A stretch of 64,000 nucleotides of DNA from Rhodoblastus sp. 17X3 (GTDB taxonomy: Bacteria > Pseudomonadota > Alphaproteobacteria > Rhizobiales > Beijerinckiaceae): assembly GCF_030056575.1 (NCBI RefSeq), contig NZ_JASHHX010000019.1:18239-82238 (forward strand), given 5' to 3'. The notes below the pieces were generated by a model. That model ran no database searches. It saw nothing but the letters and a program-made list of their open reading frames with translations, and was not told the DNA's origin. Shown here in pieces: positions 7,953 through 16,526 of the stretch (its first letter is position 1; every line of letters starts with the position of its first letter). The position numbers and the translations under genes were made by a program.

Positions 7953-8256
7953 GATCGGCACCCGCTGCCATTCGCCTGCACAACCAATGCAGCCGACATG
8001 CTCGACCCGGCGAAGGCGCGGCGCTTCCTCTTCAAAATCAGGTGCTTTCCGATGGATTAAGGTCAAATCGCCACAGCCTTTTTGCGGAGGCGTCCCGGTC
8101 TATCCTCAAGCTTGACCTTTTGACCCCCCGGCGAATTCGCCTTCGTCGCCCAAGGCGGAGATTTTGGGCGAGCGCGATCCGGTTCGGCTGGCGCTGTGGC
8201 TGAAGGAGGAGGTAGCGGTGAAGGCGGAAGGGAAGCCGGTGAGAATGTGGTTTTGA
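7953..8256 (+). pseudogene. Decayed C-terminal fragment of a second AAA+ ATPase
   Basis: The DNA closely matches the last ~310 bp of the double-AAA+ gene (about 6811-7123). It starts in HPLPFACTTNAAD and ends near the stop codon. It carries an in-frame stop (PMD followed by TAA at the position of PMDE) and later frameshifts and small deletions. It also differs by many substitutions (for example DMLDPAKARRF for DALDPATARRF), so it derives from a diverged paralogue rather than a recent tandem duplication. The GIY-YIG gene now sits between the two copies. Confidence 0.85.
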
Positions 8257-8363
8257 TTCTGGGGCGAGTCGCTGAAAATCTCTTTTCGTCCTGCTGGCAG
8301 CCCCGTCGAAAATGCAGTTATTCCGATGTGCCCGCGGCCAGAAACATTTGGAGAGTGTGTCGC

Positions 8364-9275
8364 ATGCTAAGTGCCATTTTGCGCGGGAAAAGTCGTCGTA
8401 TTCCCGATTCCGTGACGCCGGGCGCGTCATTAAAAAGCGTATTTAAAAGCAGTGAGGACCTGCTAACAGCGACCGTATTTGAACGTCTTTCTTACCTGCC
8501 AGGCGAGATACTATGGCAAATTCTTTGTGAAACTTTCAAGCCACCTCTGCTCCAAAGTCGAAAGGTTGCAACTCTGGAAGAACTGGAATTCTGGCCTTAC
8601 TGGAACAAGGCGAACGAAACGTTGAAAAAGGACGTCGAACCAGACGTCGTCATGAGATTTTCGATCGGCGACCCAGCGAAATGCGTGACTCTAATCATAG
8701 AGTGTAAGCTGGGAGGTGCACAGCACCCAAACCAATGGGCTGAACAATGGATCGCCCACGCTGAAGAGTTCCGAGGAGACGAGGCTCCCGACGAATGCTT
8801 TTTCTTGGCGTTAGGTGGACTTCGAAACCGAGCGGCCGAAACGGTTGCAATTTTCTGCGACGAAATTACCAGGCTGCATGGCCAAATCGGAATACAAGCT
8901 TCGGCTGCTGACTGGTTGGATCTGCTGGGTGCGCTGAGAAACGTCAACGAGCAGTCGTCGTCTCTACGGCGAATAATCGCGGATATCCAGGAGGGGCTGG
9001 CTCTTTGCGACATCCGTCGAACAGAAGCACTTTCCGATCTTGTCTCCTATGCAGCGCGTTATCGCGGGACATTCGCAACCTCGGAAGAAACGTTGCGGCT
9101 CGATCGTGGCGAGGTCGGCGTCCGAGCCGAGCAAAAAGATTTAGCGCTGCTTGCCGAGTCAAACGGGAACGTCCTTCAGCGGGATCTAATTGACGATTGG
9201 TGCCACGTGGCGGCTAAATTTCGGCCGATCAATACGAAACCGAATACTTTTACTGAACTGGAGCCTTTGGCATGA
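8364..9275 (+). CDS. PD-(D/E)XK-like nuclease, first gene of a pair
   Basis: A 303-residue protein. The sequence EPDVVMRF with Asp94, then TLIIECK with Glu113 and Lys115, has the D-(n)-ExK spacing of the PD-(D/E)XK fold. A conserved-looking helix follows (HPNQWAEQWIAH). I read it as a restriction-type nuclease; the exact family is unknown to me. ATG at 8364 has GGAGAG upstream at a good distance and fits the start of the conserved part. The stop overlaps the next gene by 4 bp, so the two are translationally coupled. The base composition is less GC-rich than the flanks, a sign of transfer. Confidence 0.65.
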   Translation: MLSAILRGKSRRIPDSVTPGASLKSVFKSSEDLLTATVFERLSYLPGEILWQILCETFKPPLLQSRKVATLEELEFWPYWNKANETLKKDVEPDVVMRFSIGDPAKCVTLIIECKLGGAQHPNQWAEQWIAHAEEFRGDEAPDECFFLALGGLRNRAAETVAIFCDEITRLHGQIGIQASAADWLDLLGALRNVNEQSSSLRRIIADIQEGLALCDIRRTEALSDLVSYAARYRGTFATSEETLRLDRGEVGVRAEQKDLALLAESNGNVLQRDLIDDWCHVAAKFRPINTKPNTFTELEPLA

Positions 9276-9907
9276 CGGGAAATAGCGAACTTTCTTTGGC
9301 CCTATTGGACGTACGGCGCGCATACAGGCTCCTATGGTCTTACCAGCGGCGTATGCTCGATATGATGTGCGTGATCGCGGACGCGTTCGAAGAACATGAG
9401 TTTTACGTCTGGGAGCCGTCGTATTTTGAACCGCCCTGCAAGCGCACTAGAGACCCGAGTAAGCACTGGGCTTGGGACATGTTGCCCATGGTCAACATGG
9501 CTTATCTTTGTTTACCTGAAGGGGCCGATCGGAACCACCCGAAAAAGGGACAATGGATGCTCGAAATCCTGCTAACATCGGATTCGGGATTCGAGCTATC
9601 CGAGACTGAAAATGAGCCGGATTCGAAAACTTTTGCCCCAGCTGAAAATGCAGAGTCGACGCTAACTTTGCTAGCGTGGCAATGCACCGCCGACACCGAC
9701 CTTAATTGGCACGCCAAAATGTGGGCAGCCCATGATTACCCTGAGGGTGATGATGTTTTAACTGATTTAGATGAGATGCCGTTTCGTGTCCTAAGTAAGA
9801 CGTTTGAACTTTCGACGCTCGCGGATCGAAACGCCGTTCGAGCGGCCGTTGCTCAGTTTCAGGCATTGGTCGACGAAAAAATGGGGATCCAAACTTTCAG
9901 TGAGTGA
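9272..9907 (+). CDS. Hypothetical partner of the PD-(D/E)XK-like nuclease
   Basis: A 211-residue acidic, Trp-rich soluble protein (HWAWDM, WEPSYFEPP, WHAKMWAAHDYP). No domain is recognised. The ATG overlaps the stop of the nuclease gene (ATGA), which is strong evidence for a shared transcript and likely joint function. It could be a sensor, specificity or inhibitor subunit. About 210 bp without a gene separate it from the next ORF. Confidence 0.6.
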   Translation: MTGNSELSLALLDVRRAYRLLWSYQRRMLDMMCVIADAFEEHEFYVWEPSYFEPPCKRTRDPSKHWAWDMLPMVNMAYLCLPEGADRNHPKKGQWMLEILLTSDSGFELSETENEPDSKTFAPAENAESTLTLLAWQCTADTDLNWHAKMWAAHDYPEGDDVLTDLDEMPFRVLSKTFELSTLADRNAVRAAVAQFQALVDEKMGIQTFSE

Positions 9908-10120
9908 TACTGGGTGCGGTACGCACAGACACAGTAACGGACCGCAGATAAAACGTCCGAAATTGACGCAGCTGGGGCGTGTATATCCATTGCGCGGCGC
10001 GTTGTCGCGCTACGGTGAAGAAGCCATGACCTAAATCATCCTCCCTCTGCCTGCGACCCGAAACGCGCGAGCGATGGCGCTTGCGCGGAATTCGGTCGTT
10101 TTGAGCCAGAGGAGGCCATC

Positions 10121-10426
10121 TTGCCTGAGATCACCATACGTTTGCACCCGGACCTCGCCGAACAACTTCTGGCCGCGGGGCCGGAGGGCGGGCGATCTCT
10201 CTCGGCCCTGTGGCGCCAGGCCGGGAACGCAATCAGGTCGCATGGGCGGCATATCGCCTATGCGCCCGCAGTGCTCCCCGATGGATTGAATTGCGCCATG
10301 AGCGTCCATGTCGGACTTCGCGGCATGGTCATCGAGGTCGACCGCCCCGGAACGCTGATCCCGGGACGGGATGTGGTTCCGGACCGGCGCGAACCCATCA
10401 AACGCACGACGCCAAAACGGCGCTGA
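10121..10426 (+). CDS. Small hypothetical protein
   Basis: 101 residues. The start codon is TTG, preceded by AGAGGAGG at about 6 bp, which is the best reason to pick this start. The sequence begins PEITIRLHPDLAEQLLAAG and ends in a basic tail (KRTTPKRR). The first part resembles a ribbon-helix-helix N-terminus, but this is only an impression. A strong hairpin follows directly after the stop. Confidence 0.5.
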   Translation: MPEITIRLHPDLAEQLLAAGPEGGRSLSALWRQAGNAIRSHGRHIAYAPAVLPDGLNCAMSVHVGLRGMVIEVDRPGTLIPGRDVVPDRREPIKRTTPKRR

Positions 10427-10429
10427 AAT

Positions 10430-10452
10430 TCGGGCGGGATTTTCCCGCCCGA
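10430..10452 (+). terminator. Strong hairpin after the 101-residue gene
   Basis: TCGGGCGGGA (10430-10439), loop TTT, TCCCGCCCGA (10443-10452): a perfect 10-bp GC-rich stem starting 4 bp after the stop codon. No clear T run follows, so it may act as a weak terminator or protect the mRNA 3' end. Confidence 0.45.
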
Positions 10453-10661
10453 CCCCTCTCCTTGGGAAATGGCGCCGCAAGCACCCTGATCGCTCCTCCC
10501 CGGAAAAACGACCTCCGCGGCAGAAAAAAATCCGACTCGATAGGAAGGGACGTCCGTTTCTGACGGACCGCCCGCTTATTTCTTTTCGAGGCAAAGAGAT
10601 GACGGCGCCCGCCATTCCGGGCCCGCTTCCGCTGCACCGACAAGACATCCGGAGACAGATC

Positions 10662-10868
10662 ATGGCCATCGGGAATGCCGTTCAGCGCAGTTCGTTCATC
10701 TATGTCTACGATGAAAAAGGCCATCAGATTGCGACCATTCCAGCCGGATCCGGACCGAAGGATGGCCTGACCGGCTACACCTCCTCGACCGTCAATGTCC
10801 GGCGTGGGTCGTTCATCTACACCTATGACGCGAAAGGCAGGCAAATCGCCTCCACCCCGGCGCGTTGA
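10662..10868 (+). CDS. Small conserved protein with tandem FIY-YD repeats
   Basis: 68 residues made of two copies of one motif: SSFIYVYDEKGHQIATIPAG (about residues 9-28) and GSFIYTYDAKGRQIASTPAR at the C-terminus (about 49-68), joined by GPKDGLTGYTSSTVNVRR. Similar small repeat proteins are, from memory, common in alphaproteobacteria, but I know no assigned function. GGAGA lies 7 bp before the ATG at 10662; an upstream ATG at 10599 would add 21 residues. It lies just before the ADP-ribosylglycohydrolase gene. Confidence 0.65.
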   Translation: MAIGNAVQRSSFIYVYDEKGHQIATIPAGSGPKDGLTGYTSSTVNVRRGSFIYTYDAKGRQIASTPAR

Positions 10869-10912
10869 GGCGTCGGCCTCGCTTTTCCCCGTTCCAAATC
10901 GAGAGACCAAAA

Positions 10913-11866
10913 TTGTCCGATTGCCCATCGCAAAATTGCGTCGATGAAACCACGCAAGACCGCGCCTTCGGCGCCTTGGTGGGGCTGGCCGTCGGCGACG
11001 CCCTCGGCACGACGCTGGAATTCAGCAAACGTGACACTCAATCGCCCGTCGTCGACATCGTCGGTGGCGGCCCGTTCCGCCTCAGGCCCGGCGAATGGAC
11101 CGACGACACCAGCATGGCGCTATGCCTCGCGGATTCCCTGGTCGCGAACAACGGCCTCAGCGAACGCGACTTGCTGGGTCGTTTCCTGCGCTGGTGGGAA
11201 CTGGGGGAGAACAGCGTCAATGGCCGCTGTTTCGACATCGGCAATACGACGCGGCAGGCGCTCGCTTTCTTCAAGCGCCACGGGCGATGGGTTGGCCAGG
11301 GACCCGATGACAAATATCAGGCGGGCAATGGTTCGCTGATGCGATTGGCGCCGGCGGCGATCTTCGCCACGGGCGTTCTAGAAATGGCGAAGGAACTGGC
11401 GGAGCGCCAGAGCCTGACGACGCATGGATCCTCCCTTGCGGCGGAAGCCTGTGCGCTCTTCGCGCAGATGCTGGTGGAGGCGATTGACGGACAAACCAAG
11501 GACGAGGTTTTGCGGCAGCGCGCCGTCAACCACAGAGACCTTGCCGACGTCGCCGCAGGCGAGTGGCGTGAAAAGGCGCGTCACGAAATTTCTTCGTCGG
11601 GCTATGTCGTCGACACTCTCGAAGCCGCGCTTTGGAGCGTCGGCCGAACCGATAATTTCGCCGACGCCCTCATCCTCGCCGTCAATCTCGGTGGCGACGC
11701 CGACACGGTGGGAGCGGTGACCGGCCAGATCGCCGGCGCGATCTATGGGCGAAGCGGCATCCCGTCGCACTGGTTGAAGGCCTTGGCATGGCGGGATCGG
11801 ATCGAGCAGCGGGCGATCGACCTGCTCCGCTCGGGCTTAGGCGCTCGCAGCAACGTCACCGCTTGA
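10913..11866 (+). CDS. ADP-ribosylglycohydrolase (DraG-like)
   Basis: A protein of about 317 residues. It shows the DraG-fold motifs in order: GLAVGDALG, EWTDDTSMALCLADSL (metal-binding TDDT), GNGSLMRLAP, LTTHG and NLGGDADTVGAVTGQIAGA (second metal site GGDxDT). These enzymes remove ADP-ribose from proteins or nucleic acids with two Mg or Mn ions. The start is uncertain: TTG at 10913 has GAGAG upstream, while the frame is open to 10865 with another TTG. In this setting it may undo a modification made by a toxin or phage enzyme; no ADP-ribosyltransferase is visible nearby. Confidence 0.88.
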   Translation: MSDCPSQNCVDETTQDRAFGALVGLAVGDALGTTLEFSKRDTQSPVVDIVGGGPFRLRPGEWTDDTSMALCLADSLVANNGLSERDLLGRFLRWWELGENSVNGRCFDIGNTTRQALAFFKRHGRWVGQGPDDKYQAGNGSLMRLAPAAIFATGVLEMAKELAERQSLTTHGSSLAAEACALFAQMLVEAIDGQTKDEVLRQRAVNHRDLADVAAGEWREKARHEISSSGYVVDTLEAALWSVGRTDNFADALILAVNLGGDADTVGAVTGQIAGAIYGRSGIPSHWLKALAWRDRIEQRAIDLLRSGLGARSNVTA

Positions 11867-11962
11867 GCGGACGCAGAGGCTTTTATCGACGATTCCTTCA
11901 CCTTGGCAGTTTAACCTCGTGCTGCATATTGGCTCGAGGTCATTTTCAGAAGGCCATTTTCT

Positions 11963-13231
11963 TTGAATTCTGCTGATAGGCATGTGTTTCAAGCTCGGAT
12001 TCATCGCGGAGCGGACCAGATCGGGGGAACCTGCGTCGAGCTGTCCTGCGATGGCGCGCGCATTCTGCTGGAACTTGGAAAGCCGCTGGACGCGGAGGAA
12101 AGCGATCCTTCTCTACTCCCTGCCGTGAACGGCCTGCGCGGGTCGCCGGATGCGGGTCTGCTAGCGATCGTGATTTCGCATGGACACATCGATCACTGGG
12201 GCCTGACGCCGCTGATCGATGGGCAGATCAAGCTGGCGATGGGCGCGGCGACCCAGCGCATTTTGAAGGCTGCGGCGCCATTCGTGCCCAACGGATTTGC
12301 GCCAGAAAATGTCTTGCCTCTGGCAAACCGTCACGAACTGCAGATCGGGCCGTTCAAGATCACACCCTATCTCGTCGATCATTCGGCTTACGACGCCTAT
12401 GCTATGGTCATCGACGCCGGGGGCCGCCGGCTGTTTTATTCCGGGGACATTCGCGGCCATGGCCGCAAGAGCAAATTGTTCGACGCGCTGGCACACCACC
12501 CGCCCAGAAGCATTGATACGATGCTGATGGAGGGATCGAGCCTCGGGCGGCTCGATGCGGAGGCACGTTTTCCGACGGAAGCCGAAGTCGAAGAGCGTTT
12601 CGTCGACGAGCTTTCGGTGCCCGGCTTCGTTATCGTCTCTGCTTCGGCCCAGAATATCGACCGGATCGTCAGCCTTTACCGCGCCTGCAAACGGACCGGT
12701 CGCACCCTTGTGCTCGATCTCTATGCCATGGAAATTTTGCGTTCGACCGAAAACCAGCATCTGCCGCAGGCAGGCTGGTCCAATCTCGCTGTCTATGTGC
12801 CCGAATATCAGCGCCGCCAGATCGTCCGCTCAAAACAGTTCGATTTGCTCGATCCATACAAGACCTCACGGATTTTTCGCGACAAACTCACGAAGCTCGG
12901 CCCAAAGGCGGTGATGCTGTTTCGGCCCGCAATGTGGGACGATGTCGAGAAGGCGGGCTTATGGTCGGGCGCTCGTGCAGTTTGGTCACAATGGAGTGGC
13001 TATCTCAAGGATGGCGCCGGCGCGAAACTCAAATCGGATTGGGCGGCGCGAAACGTGCCCATGACGATCATTCATACGTCAGGTCACGCCGATATCGCGG
13101 ATCTCAGGCGGCTGGCCGAAGCGATCGCTCCGAAGCGGCTGGTGCCGATCCACACGTTCGAGGGCGACCGTTTCCCGGAGTATTTTTCCAATGTTGTTCG
13201 CCGCAAGGACGGCGAGTGGTGGGGGGTTTGA
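11963..13231 (+). CDS. MBL-fold hydrolase, RNase J/beta-CASP-like
   Basis: A 422-residue protein. The metallo-beta-lactamase signature SHGHIDHWGL lies at residues 72-81. Further metal-ligand regions are VDHSAYDAY and FYSGDIRGHG, and the C-terminal part ends with TSGHADIADLRRLAEAIAPKRLVPIHTFEGDRF, the usual close of beta-CASP nucleases. So it probably cuts RNA or DNA. The start is TTG with AGAAGG about 8 bp upstream. It is followed after 1 bp by the next gene and opens a four-gene row of likely phosphodiester or phosphoester hydrolases (to 16074). Confidence 0.78.
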   Translation: MNSADRHVFQARIHRGADQIGGTCVELSCDGARILLELGKPLDAEESDPSLLPAVNGLRGSPDAGLLAIVISHGHIDHWGLTPLIDGQIKLAMGAATQRILKAAAPFVPNGFAPENVLPLANRHELQIGPFKITPYLVDHSAYDAYAMVIDAGGRRLFYSGDIRGHGRKSKLFDALAHHPPRSIDTMLMEGSSLGRLDAEARFPTEAEVEERFVDELSVPGFVIVSASAQNIDRIVSLYRACKRTGRTLVLDLYAMEILRSTENQHLPQAGWSNLAVYVPEYQRRQIVRSKQFDLLDPYKTSRIFRDKLTKLGPKAVMLFRPAMWDDVEKAGLWSGARAVWSQWSGYLKDGAGAKLKSDWAARNVPMTIIHTSGHADIADLRRLAEAIAPKRLVPIHTFEGDRFPEYFSNVVRRKDGEWWGV

Positions 13232-13232
13232 T

Positions 13233-14255
13233 ATGGCACTATTTGTCCGCTCGGTTGACCCAAAGGCTATGCAGAGCCTGCGCGCTCTCGCACAGGCGCC
13301 CAGAGACAATTGGTGGAAACAATTGTTGGCGGAATGGCGACCGAGCGGCCAGGGACTAGGTCTTCGATTGGCGATTCGTGAAAACACGATCGACTTTTAT
13401 TGTGATGGCTGGCGCGTTGCTCACGTCGGCTTCAGCCACGCGCAACGCGACCAACTTCCAACGCCGTACATGTCCACGCATGTCAAATATCTAGACCGCG
13501 CCAACGAATTGAACAAGGTCGTCAAGTTCAACGCTCCCGGCGACGACGCCATTCTTACTCATGATGGCAAGATATTTTCGATCGGCGAGATCATCAAAAA
13601 TATCCGGGCGCGCATGGCGGATATTCGCGCAGGCAAATATGCACGCAAGGGCCTTGAGAAGGAGGGAGTCGATCGGGTCGTCGGCAAAAACGCGACGGCG
13701 ATCGATCTGGAAATAGGGATGTCCATCGACCTGTCCATTGCTCAGCAATACCCGAAAAAGGATGGAACGCCGTCGGGTGCGCCGCGGATCGATATCGTCT
13801 CGCTGGAACGCAGCCCGCTCGGCGCCAATCTTGTGTTTTGGGAGGCCAAGACACTTGACGATCCTCGCCTGCGCGCTGCCGACGCGGTCATTAGCGAGGT
13901 CATCACTCAAATGGAAATTTACGGAAAATATCTAGAGAACGACGAGCGGCGTGAGGCTATCGAAGCGGCCTATGGGGAGACGTGCAAAAAGCTGGTCGAA
14001 TTGAACGAAATGCGCCCGCACCATGAGCCTCTCGACCAGATTGTCGTCGATGTCGCTGCAGGGAGAATCAACCCAAAGGTCGACCTGAATCCGCGCTTGA
14101 TCATATTCGGCCAGAAGAACAATAAGAGCGCCTTCGACGACACGTATTGGAAGCCACACGCGACCAAAATCGTCGCAAAGGGCATTTGGGCGACTTATGA
14201 GGTTCGTCCCGACGAAATCGACCTGGCCGCCGAGCCCCGGCCAATCTACGGCTAA
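13233..14255 (+). CDS. PD-(D/E)XK-like protein
   Basis: 340 residues. APRIDIVSL contains Asp187 and LVFWEAK contains Glu204 and Lys206, the D-(n)-ExK pattern of restriction-type nucleases. No specificity domain is recognised. Its start lies 1 bp after the stop of the MBL-fold gene, so the two are coupled. The rest of the protein is soluble and mixed alpha/beta. The nuclease reading rests on this single motif and on context, so it is an inference. Confidence 0.55.
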   Translation: MALFVRSVDPKAMQSLRALAQAPRDNWWKQLLAEWRPSGQGLGLRLAIRENTIDFYCDGWRVAHVGFSHAQRDQLPTPYMSTHVKYLDRANELNKVVKFNAPGDDAILTHDGKIFSIGEIIKNIRARMADIRAGKYARKGLEKEGVDRVVGKNATAIDLEIGMSIDLSIAQQYPKKDGTPSGAPRIDIVSLERSPLGANLVFWEAKTLDDPRLRAADAVISEVITQMEIYGKYLENDERREAIEAAYGETCKKLVELNEMRPHHEPLDQIVVDVAAGRINPKVDLNPRLIIFGQKNNKSAFDDTYWKPHATKIVAKGIWATYEVRPDEIDLAAEPRPIYG

Positions 14256-14388
14256 ACGCCTAGCGCATTCAGAATAAGTCGTTTTTTATTGGCGAAGCGT
14301 CCGACCTTGATGGTCGCCGCCACCGAGCTGACTCGGATGCGCTAGCTCACGCGCAGCTTTGGAAACTTGTTATGAAAGGTGGGGCCGA

Positions 14389-15324
14389 GTGAACGCGAAG
14401 GCTTACGACATTATCGGCGATGTGCATGGGCAGGCCGAAAAGCTCGTCGGCCTGTTGCGAAAGCTAGATTATGCCGAGAGCGGCGGCGTCTGGCGTCATC
14501 CTGAGCGAACGGCGATCTTCGTCGGTGACCTCATCGATCGAGGCCCGCACCAGGTGGCGACGGTCGAGATCGCGCGGCGAATGGTCGACGGCGGCGCTGG
14601 TTACTGCATCATGGGCAACCATGAATTCAATGCGATCGCATGGGCGACGCCCGATCCGGAGGCTCCTGGAGAATATCTCCGTCGGCACGGCAAGCCGAAC
14701 AACTACAATCAGCACAAGGCCTTTCTGGCCGAGGTCGAAAACACGCCGCTTCACGGCGAGCTGATATCCTGGTTCCGAACATTGCCACTGTGGCTCGATT
14801 TCGGCGACTTGCGCGTTATCCACGCCTGTTGGAACGACGGCTGCGTTGCCCAACTCGATACAGCACTCGGGCCGGAAGCCCTCCTGACTGACGAGATGCT
14901 CGTCGTCGCCAACCGAAAGGGCCATTGGGCTTACAATGCGGTCGAAACGCTGTGCAAGGGGCTTGAGATCGACCTGCCTGATGGAGCCTCCTTTCAGGAC
15001 AAGGACGGCCATATCCGACATTCGGCGCGCATCAAATGGTGGAACAAGGATTTTGCATCACTGCGCCATTCCGCGATCGCGCCGAAAAGCGTTCTGGACG
15101 AAATGCCCGACATTTCTCTCGACCGCGGGGAAATGCTCAAACCCTATACCGGCCCGCCTGTCTTTTTCGGCCATTATTGGCTCAAGGGTTCACGGCAGGT
15201 CAGGTCGGAGCAATGCGCTTGCGTGGATTACAGCGCGGGTGCTGGCGGACCGCTCGTCGCCTATCGCTGGAAGGGGGAGTCCAGATTGCGGAACGAAGGC
15301 TTCGTGGCCTTTCCAGCCGATTGA
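14389..15324 (+). CDS. PPP-type metallophosphoesterase (ApaH/PrpE-like)
   Basis: 311 residues with intact calcineurin-like motifs: DIIGDVHGQ, VGDLIDRGP, IMGNHEFNA, VIHACWND and VFFGHYWLKG. Relatives cut diadenosine tetraphosphate, phosphoproteins or RNA ends. The start is read as GTG at 14389 with a GGTGGGG ribosome-binding stretch upstream. It stands 133 bp after the PD-(D/E)XK-like gene and 69 bp before the HEPN gene, all in the same direction. A dinucleotide or 2'-phosphate substrate would suit a signalling or repair role in a defence module, but the substrate is unknown. Confidence 0.82.
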   Translation: MNAKAYDIIGDVHGQAEKLVGLLRKLDYAESGGVWRHPERTAIFVGDLIDRGPHQVATVEIARRMVDGGAGYCIMGNHEFNAIAWATPDPEAPGEYLRRHGKPNNYNQHKAFLAEVENTPLHGELISWFRTLPLWLDFGDLRVIHACWNDGCVAQLDTALGPEALLTDEMLVVANRKGHWAYNAVETLCKGLEIDLPDGASFQDKDGHIRHSARIKWWNKDFASLRHSAIAPKSVLDEMPDISLDRGEMLKPYTGPPVFFGHYWLKGSRQVRSEQCACVDYSAGAGGPLVAYRWKGESRLRNEGFVAFPAD

Positions 15325-15393
15325 TCTCGGACCTTTCCTTCGCCAAAATGGGCCTCGTATTGCGATAATTGGTTTCAAGACGAGAGCCGTTGG

Positions 15394-16074
15394 ATGACGC
15401 AGGCGACCACCACGAATGCACCGGTTCTCGACGCCGCGTCATTGAAAACCAAACAGCGGGCGCTTCGAGAGGGGTTCAAGCCTGCGTTGGCTCTGCGCGT
15501 CCACCGCGCCATCAGCTGGCTGGGCCGAGCAGAGGCCGCGGAAGACGATCACGATTTGCGATTCATCCTCCTCTGGGTCGGGTTCAACGCGGCCTATGCC
15601 CGCGATATCGGTCTGGAAACAGCGGGCGAGCGCGAAAGATTTGCGGCGTTCTTCAACAGGCTGGTGAAATTCGACAAGACCAATCGGATCTACAACGGCA
15701 TCTGGAAGCGGTTCCCCCACGAGATTCGGCTGCTGCTCGACAATCGCTATGTCTTCGCGCCGTTCTGGGCGCATCATAACGGTTACGTCGGCTTCGATGA
15801 TTGGGAGGCGCGCCTCAGCCGGAGCAAGCAGGCCATCGGCGCGGCAATGGCGCGGCAGGACACGCCGACGATCCTGTCCATTCTGTTCGATCGGCTTTAT
15901 GTGCTGCGCAACCAGTTGGTGCATGGCGGCGCGACCTGGAGCAGCTCCGTGAATCGTCATCAAGTCAATGACGGCTCCGCCGTGCTGAGCTGGCTGCTAC
16001 CGATATTCATTGATCTGCTCATGGACAATCCCGACTATGAATGGGGCAAACCGTTTTATCCGGTCGTCGAGTAA
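15394..16074 (+). CDS. HEPN-like protein, putative RNase
   Basis: 226 residues, mostly helical. The motif RNQLVH (Arg172 to His177) followed by GGATWSSSVNR is the R-x4-6-H signature of HEPN ribonucleases. The N-terminal part has LLWVGFNAAYA, common in this family of standalone HEPN proteins. HEPN toxins cleave tRNA or mRNA in abortive infection and toxin-antitoxin systems. It is the last gene of the row 11963-16074. No MNT-type antitoxin is adjacent, so another gene of the row may control it. Confidence 0.68.
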   Translation: MTQATTTNAPVLDAASLKTKQRALREGFKPALALRVHRAISWLGRAEAAEDDHDLRFILLWVGFNAAYARDIGLETAGERERFAAFFNRLVKFDKTNRIYNGIWKRFPHEIRLLLDNRYVFAPFWAHHNGYVGFDDWEARLSRSKQAIGAAMARQDTPTILSILFDRLYVLRNQLVHGGATWSSSVNRHQVNDGSAVLSWLLPIFIDLLMDNPDYEWGKPFYPVVE

Positions 16075-16097
16075 TGTTGTTGGAATGGGACCGATGG

Positions 16098-16526
16098 TCA
16101 TAGGCCGGCATCACGGTCTCGAGGTTCGTCCATGCAATCGCGCTTCTCAGCACAGGGATCGCAAAGAGTCTTGACCCACCTGGCCGGTCGGAGACGTCCC
16201 TTGTTGCCGCACCTCTCGCAGATCTTCGCGCTTAACGCACCCGCAAAACCGATCATCGCCCGCGCCTCATCCGATGCAGGATCTGCATAGAAACGCAGCG
16301 TTCCGAACTTCTGTTTGACCTGCCGCGCGCGAAGCCGCTGAACCTCGCCGCCGCTTTCGGTATGATCGAGCGCCACCAGTTGAGAACATAAGGTATCCAG
16401 AAGATCGAACCAACCGTCGCCGCAATCGAACCCGAACGCCATGGCCGACTGGCTCGGGTCGGCTCCGTAATCGACGAAAAGCGTGGGATATTTATCGACG
16501 AGCTGCCGTTCCAATTCCGGGCTCAT
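16098..16526 (-). CDS. Zinc-ribbon hypothetical protein
   Basis: 142 residues counted from ATG at 16526. The N-terminal part (LVDKYPTLFVDYGAD, then FGFDCGDGWFDLLDTLCSQL) looks like a compact domain. The C-terminus has two Cys pairs, CERCGNKG and LCDPC, that would bind one zinc ion. Proteins of this make-up are common as lone genes in proteobacteria, without known function. It overlaps the end of the IS3 orfA fragment by 4 bp, and the frame is open further upstream, but the conserved start is at 16526. Confidence 0.65.
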   Translation of the reverse strand: MSPELERQLVDKYPTLFVDYGADPSQSAMAFGFDCGDGWFDLLDTLCSQLVALDHTESGGEVQRLRARQVKQKFGTLRFYADPASDEARAMIGFAGALSAKICERCGNKGRLRPARWVKTLCDPCAEKRDCMDEPRDRDAGL

